From positions 28,095,773 through 28,159,772 of the forward strand of contig OW121850.1 of NCBI GenBank assembly GCA_933228895.1: a stretch of DNA of 64,000 nucleotides. The letters run 5' to 3'. The notes under the pieces were generated by a model that was given only the letters and a program-made list of their open reading frames with translations, ran no database searches and was not told the origin of the DNA. This DNA is from Platycnemis pennipes. Its lineage: Eukaryota; Arthropoda; Insecta; Odonata; Platycnemididae. Shown in pieces: positions 59,263 to 64,000 of this stretch (positions within the stretch are counted from its first letter, which is position 1; each line of letters opens with the position of its first letter). The position numbers and the translations under genes are program-made.

Positions 59263-60303
59263 TATCAATGAAGTAATGAACAATTACCAATGATGGTCAT
59301 TTTAGACAAACGAGTTTGCTGCTTCATTGAATGCCACGATATTATTTTTTATATATACAGCGATAATTGCCATTATTTTGTCTTAATATAATTATATTAA
59401 TTGTCTTCATGATCATAAAACTTGCGTGACTTAAAACTCTGTATAAATTGACTTAATAGATAATTAGCACATGTTTACAGTTAAACTTCCATTGCAATTG
59501 AAGATTTGCACAGTGCTGTACCATTTACACTTGTTTCGCCAGAATTTGAGAGATAAATTTCTCTCCAAAGTTTCTGGTGTTGCTTTCAGCGCTGGAAGCC
59601 TCAGGGGTAAGTACCGTGTGAACAGAAGTTGACCACAGGGGAGATAGTTCCCAGAAGTGAAAGTGCTGCCTCCATTTACGAAGGGAGCGAAGTGCAGAAG
59701 ATGAGGGGCTAAAGAGAGAAGGAGAGAAAGAGAAAGACAGAGAAAGCGGAGATGAGGGAAGGAGGAAGGGAATGATGAGGGTAGAGAATGCGGTCGGTAC
59801 AACAGCATTTGAGAAGACGAGACCCGACGGGTCCGAACGTAAGGAAAGGAATGTCCTGAGGCGATTCCAACCAAGGGGTAGGAGGAACCGGAGGTCTCCG
59901 TGAGGGTGAAGGCGAGTGGGAGGGAGAAGTTCATTGGTACACGGAGGGGAGGAGCGGAAATGAAGGGAGCTGGGGCATCGGAAGTGCGAAGGGATGGACG
60001 TGAAGATGTGACCGCCAGCCAACGTCACATCCGGACTAGGGACTTAGTAAGGTGAAGGCCGACGGCGTCATTCACTTCCTTCCGACTTTCACTCAAGCCG
60101 AGATCCCGATTACCGTCTCAACGAGGGGAATCCCTTTATCGGGAAAGGCTCCATAGAAAGGAAAAGGCTTTCAACTGCCACACCCATCGGGGCTCGGGCA
60201 AATTAACGACAGACGTTAGTTACTGCCTCCTTCAAATTCACTTCAGGACGCAGCCCTTAGAAATTGTGATTTAGGCATGGTTCCGGTCTGAGCGCTTATA
60301 CCT
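59263..60303. other. AT-rich, then purine-rich GC island at 59.6-60.2 kb
   Basis: 59640-60160 is G/A- and CpG-rich on the plus strand. Minus frames of 156 and 167 codons (59464-59934 and 59525-60028) overlap each other and are Ser/Leu/Pro-rich (for example SLSFSFSPSLFSPSSSA). They are interpreted as stop-poor skewed DNA, not genes. Confidence 0.35.
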
Positions 60304-60708
60304 CTATCGTTCCGTCCATTGACCATGAGGCCATTCTGTCCTCAAACACCGTGAAACAATTGGCTGATAGTGGTGGTGGCGCTTTATCTGCGACTGAATG
60401 ATTCTCAATTAAAAATGCTGCTGATCCTTCTTTGATACACGCAGTTCCTCGATAAGGGATGAGAGAGAGCCGTAATTTTCAGCTTTCATCATACACAAAG
60501 CCGACGTCTCCTGTAGGAAGTGTGGACTAACTGGGAGGTAACTGTTGGGAACAGCTTTGATAATGATTTGCTTAGATGAAGCCAAGGAGCATGGACCTGC
60601 GATTCCCTTCTCTTGGGACACAGTGTCACTCCTTCCGGTGATAACGCTTTTCTTCGTTACAGCGGTCGAGACAAGCTGACTAACAGCAAAGCCTAAATCT
60701 TGGGGAGT
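60304..60708 (-). pseudogene. decayed ORF of unknown family, one internal stop
   Basis: The minus frame is open from 60708 to 60412 (99 codons; no stop upstream until 60709-60711), stops once at 60409-60411 (TAA), and continues in the same frame for 34 codons to a TAG at 60304-60306. The product has protein-like composition, unlike the surrounding skewed islands. It contains QLVSTAVTKKSVITGRSD, AVPNSYLPVSPHFLQETS, SLSSLIEELRVSKKDQQHF and, after the stop, LRIIQSQIKRHHHYQPIVS. I do not recognise the family; an old transposase or a processed pseudogene are both possible. It lies 0.6 kb downstream of the KHDRBS exon on the same strand, but the internal stop and lack of KH sequence argue against it being the next exon. 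Confidence 0.4.
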
Positions 60709-61339
60709 TCACGCAATATTGGCGTTAAGTCCAACACTCAATTAAATCTTGAAGAAAAGTACATAAATTTTCTCATAAACATCTGCAAATGCATCGCTCT
60801 AGGACGTAAATCAAAGGCAAGAAGTGGAAGTGGGGGAAACAGTAATCATATGCAATTGTAATTTATGTCTATAAAAATTGTAAATTAAAAATAAGTGACG
60901 AGCATAGGATACCAATGCACGAGTAATATAATTTGAGAATTATTTATGCAGAATTTATGGAGTTATATCATGTGGAATTGATAAAATACATATATTCATT
61001 AGAACGTATAGAATTTCAAATTTATAGAATTTATATTTTTCATAGAATGGCACCGTTATTCATTTCCTTGAAATGACCTAGTGCTTCAAAAATATGGAAA
61101 TGCTGTTATTAAGGCATAAATTATTTCTATTCTTTTAATTTCAAAAGTCTTAGCTTAACGGAAAAGTAATCCACAGTTATCTTATATTTCCACACAAAAA
61201 AACCCACACTATTCGTGCACTGTCCGCATTTCCGGACCAAATGGCCCTGCGAAATACAGGAGAAATCATCTGTACCAGTACCAAAATGTACCAGTGTAGG
61301 TAAGATCACATACAAGCACTAATAGGTAATTGGGCTTAC
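60709..61339 (-). other. AT-rich intron sequence (KHDRBS-like gene)
   Basis: This follows the splice donor at 61338-61339 and is therefore intronic for that gene on the minus strand. No further KH-domain exon (the GKLLGPKGNS signature) was seen. Confidence 0.5.
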
Positions 61340-61560
61340 CTTTGGGTGTTCCTTGACGGGCACGAGCACTTTCACGGTGACGCGGATTGGTTTCTCTCGG
61401 TAAATGTCCACATACTTGCCGCCAGTGTTGGCGGAGGCCCCGGACCCGCCGCCGCCCCCGCCCCCCTCTCCTCCGCCCCCCTCCTGCATCTTCTGCATCC
61501 CGCCGCCCGCGTTGGCGTTGCTGTTGGTGACCTTGGCGCCTTGCACTATGCCCCCGGCGT
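61340..61560 (-). CDS. exon of Sam68/KHDRBS-like STAR-family RNA-binding protein
   Basis: This internal exon of 221 nt encodes a split Asp followed by 73 residues. It opens with AGGIVQGAKVTNSNANAGGG, has a methionine/glutamine patch (GGGMQKMQEGGGG) and a run of glycines, and ends GGKYVDIYREKPIRVTVKV then LVPVKEHPK. The end is the hallmark entry into the KH domain of KHDRBS/Sam68, quaking-related and Drosophila qkr proteins, where the next residues would be FNFVGKLLGPKGN. On the minus strand the acceptor is a pyrimidine-rich TTGGCCTTTCTCTCCACTTT then GCAG (61561-61584), and the donor is AAG|GTAAGC (61334-61339). Entry phase is after one codon base and exit is between codons. Family members bind UAAA-type RNA as dimers and regulate splicing in the nucleus. 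The upstream QUA1 dimerisation exon and downstream KH/QUA2 exons are not in view. The long Gly-rich linker is unusual. Confidence 0.88.
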
Positions 61561-64000
61561 CTGCAAAGTGGAGAGAAAGGCCAACAGTTAGAATATGCAT
61601 GGCGCCGCGGAAGCGGAAACATAGGGTGGAATATGGCGACAAAACTCAATTTTCCACTCCGTGTAGGAGGAATAATACTGTTCCTCCCGGCTCTTCTCGC
61701 CGAATTCACAAAGTTTACGCAAATGCAATTGCAAACGTACAGAGGCGGGGAAGTATAAAATAACTAGAACATGTACTCGTAATTTTCTGAATCAAAGTCA
61801 ATAAATTCACGCCTAAATAAATAAAATTACGCCTCAGCAACAGGCGTATAGTCAGATGGGTGATGGGAATAAGTAAGGATTAAATTTTTTTGGATAACAA
61901 CACCCAATTTCCTACAGTTGGTCATAAGCTTTTTTGTTTTTCCACTGCTTCGCCTATTTTTATTTTATTAATATTATTTCCTGTAGCACAAACTAATCTG
62001 AAAGTTACATCGCCTCTTGAACTGCCATACGGTTAATGTATATCAATATTTACAAAGGTTACTTAAAAGACACTGTAGCAACTGAAAGTGACGGAATGAA
62101 TAACCTTATATTCGTGGTATTTTTGTAGAGCCCCACCCAAATAAACCACCGATTCATTAGGGTTAAAGAAAGTTTGATTTTTCCAGTAAGACAACGAAAT
62201 GGAAAGAAATCAGGGTGCTAAAATACTTGGGACAGGTACATGGTGTTGGGAAGATTAGCACGGTAGGATAGAGATATTGTTTATTTCTTTTAGCACAAAA
62301 TTTCATTACTACGGAATATCGTCAGTGAATTGAAAATGACATGGTCACTGAAGATCAATTCACAATCTGTAAGTAAAATCCAATACAAGATTGTATTACA
62401 AAAACCATACATGATTTTAAAGCTCAGGATTCCTATTGTCAAAAACACGCGTCTAAGCGCCTAAATACCTATGTACATGTAAAACCTGATATTCGGTTTT
62501 CATTATCCAAACACTGATTTATCTTGGCAACAGTGCTGAATGCCAGAATTCAGTCTGCTTATAGTAGCATAAAACCTATTGAAAACGCAAAATCATTCTG
62601 CTGGTAGGTGATAACAAGAGGTGTATGGTTTCTACTGTTAACTCAAGAGTTTTATTGAAAAACCTACGAGGAAAAACAAGGAAAAACTTTAACAAATAAC
62701 GTAAAAAACCTATTAATTGCCAACAATAAAATTTAAAGGAATTAATTCACTAATTGCATTACTTAATTTACGATTACGTCCCGTAGATCACTGAAGATAG
62801 AGTTTTCTGCCTACAAAACAAAGCTTTGAATGCAAATAGCCTTTCAGGCTCTCTAATTTCAATGCTTCCAAAGCGGCAATCGAAGAGTTGTATTGCTTAA
62901 CGAATCTTCGAACGGAAAGGAAAGCTCACATTTTTCGACGAATAAAAAAAGAAAGAGACTCGGATCACACGCGCGACCTCGCAAAACGGTTCGTTCCGCA
63001 GGCAAACGTTCGGACAGTCGAGCATCGCGCCGCGGCACATTCACAAATAGCTGAGGAGCGATTCGGTCATATCGCTTGTCCCGTGCATGTAGAGTCGCTT
63101 TGGAAACACGTGTCGCGGAAGAGAGAGGGAGAGACTTGGGACAGACAGTCGGACACAGACTCGAACGAAGGTAGACGGAATCCAAATTAAATCTGCTCAA
63201 CTAATTCGGCGGCACTCGGGAGCCATTAGTCGAACAAGCGTTCGGGGAATGTTTTCGGGAGTGAACGGGGTCCTTTGTTCGGCGTAGAGAATGCAGGGAA
63301 GGGGGTAAGAGAGGAGAGAAAGCGAGCGCATCGTGTCTGACAGAAAAATGCTGGCGGCCTCGGAATAGGGGAACGAAGAGGGAAAGGGCACGCCTGCCGT
63401 ATGAATGCCGCGAGATTCCAGCACCCCTGTTAGGAAAACAGCAGCGGCAGGGTTAAGGGGGGGTGGAAGCAGAGGTGCGTCCCTGATGCCCAGAGGGTAT
63501 TGTACGCACAGGGGGGAAGGAACAATCAGGACCGTGTCGACAGGGATAAAAAAAAAACAGCGAGGTGATACCGAATGGAATAATTTTTTTTTCGGAATAT
63601 GTGTAGGTACGTGGAATTCCCTCAACCCTCAGCCTAACTCTGGGCGTCGATTAATCGGAAAGCAATGAATTAAGGGATGGAAAAAGGGAGAGGAGGGGAC
63701 GGAACGGGTATCGCCCCCCTCCTCGTCTCCAGGCCGCTCGGAAAAAAAACAAATGACTGTAGTGGAGCGAAACGCGGAACTGACGTGAATCGCGCGCGTA
63801 GGACTGGGAGAACACGAGGCGCCTCGGGGGTTAATGCTTTTTAATTTCCGCGACGGGACGAGGGAGACAGAGACTGATTGGAGACAGAGCGGGCACCTGT
63901 GCGTGCTGCGGGCACTGACGGCGTGGGAGAACAAAGGGAAGCGGACCGCGTTGGATGCCGTTGGATGCGTGGAGAACAAGGAAGGAGCCACGAGTGAAAA
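61561..64000 (-). other. intron or 5' region of KHDRBS-like gene; CpG-rich from 62.88 kb
   Basis: 61561-62870 is AT-rich and carries the polypyrimidine acceptor for the exon at 61340-61560, so at least its start is intronic. 62880-63460 and 63640-64000 are CpG-rich, with frames of 87-142 codons open on both strands. None contains the QUA1 signature expected upstream. Because it lies 5' of the exon, this could hold an internal or alternative promoter, but no core promoter element is convincing. Confidence 0.35.

Noticed and set aside
60304..60708. Next exon of the KHDRBS-like gene
   Set aside because: It lacks the GKLLGPKGNS-type KH sequence that must follow KEHPK and has an internal stop.
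61561..64000. QUA1 exon upstream of the KHDRBS-like exon
   Set aside because: I looked for the minus-strand QUA1 dimerisation motif in the CpG-rich right end and found none; the exon is probably outside the window.
1..64000. CRISPR arrays, bacterial operons or phage genes
   Set aside because: There are no regularly spaced direct repeats and no closely packed ORFs with ribosome binding sites. Splice sites, SINEs and LINEs show eukaryotic DNA.

Overview
This is eukaryotic nuclear DNA. It is mostly AT-rich noncoding sequence crowded with decayed transposable elements, and the one convincing host coding segment is a spliced exon. The minus-strand exon at 61340-61560 has consensus GT/AG borders. 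It encodes a glycine-rich linker followed by the start of a STAR/KH domain of the Sam68/KHDRBS (quaking-related) RNA-binding family. That family, together with piggyBac, hAT-like, Penelope-type, RTE-like and CR1/L2-like elements, points to an animal, most likely an arthropod. I could not resolve the species.

Layout, left to right. 1-3870 holds no recognised gene, with a CpG-rich block at 600-1230. 3873-4856 is a nested composite: two inverted Penelope-like termini carrying hammerhead-ribozyme-like motifs, with a 5'-truncated LINE inside one of them. 5000-8380 contains GC-rich blocks and the longest, probably spurious, ORF. 8383-8515 is a long foldback and 8930-10250 a decayed RTE-like LINE. 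14540-15107 is a hAT-like nonautonomous element with an exact 8-bp target duplication. 15874-18455 is a nearly complete but broken piggyBac-like transposon. 18660-19250, 21633-21735 and 29062-29290 are 3' pieces of minus-strand LINEs. 23125-23380 is a tRNA-derived SINE with an 11-bp target duplication. Three or four palindromic MITE copies of one loose family lie at 26103, 30574, 31311 and 53567. 37219-37652 is a striking inverted pair of tRNA-like Pol III cassettes. 42406-43720 is a second, better kept RTE-like LINE. 46960-47442 and 50174-50704 are further LINE 3' ends. 53195-53323 is a 129-bp hammerhead-bearing insertion between 12-bp repeats. 54340-55090 is an ATATCG-rich element. 58720-58915 is a second SINE, and 60304-60708 a decayed ORF. 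The KHDRBS exon follows, then a CpG-rich stretch to the right edge.

The retroelement copies are 5'-truncated or interrupted by stops, and the piggyBac-like copy is full length but broken, so no complete mobile gene remains. The host gene has very long introns: neither the QUA1 exon upstream of 61560 nor the rest of the KH domain downstream of 61340 was found in the window. Much of the sequence may therefore be intronic or 3' to that gene. GC/CpG-rich islands recur between the AT-rich repeats and may be regulatory, but nothing in the sequence proves this.
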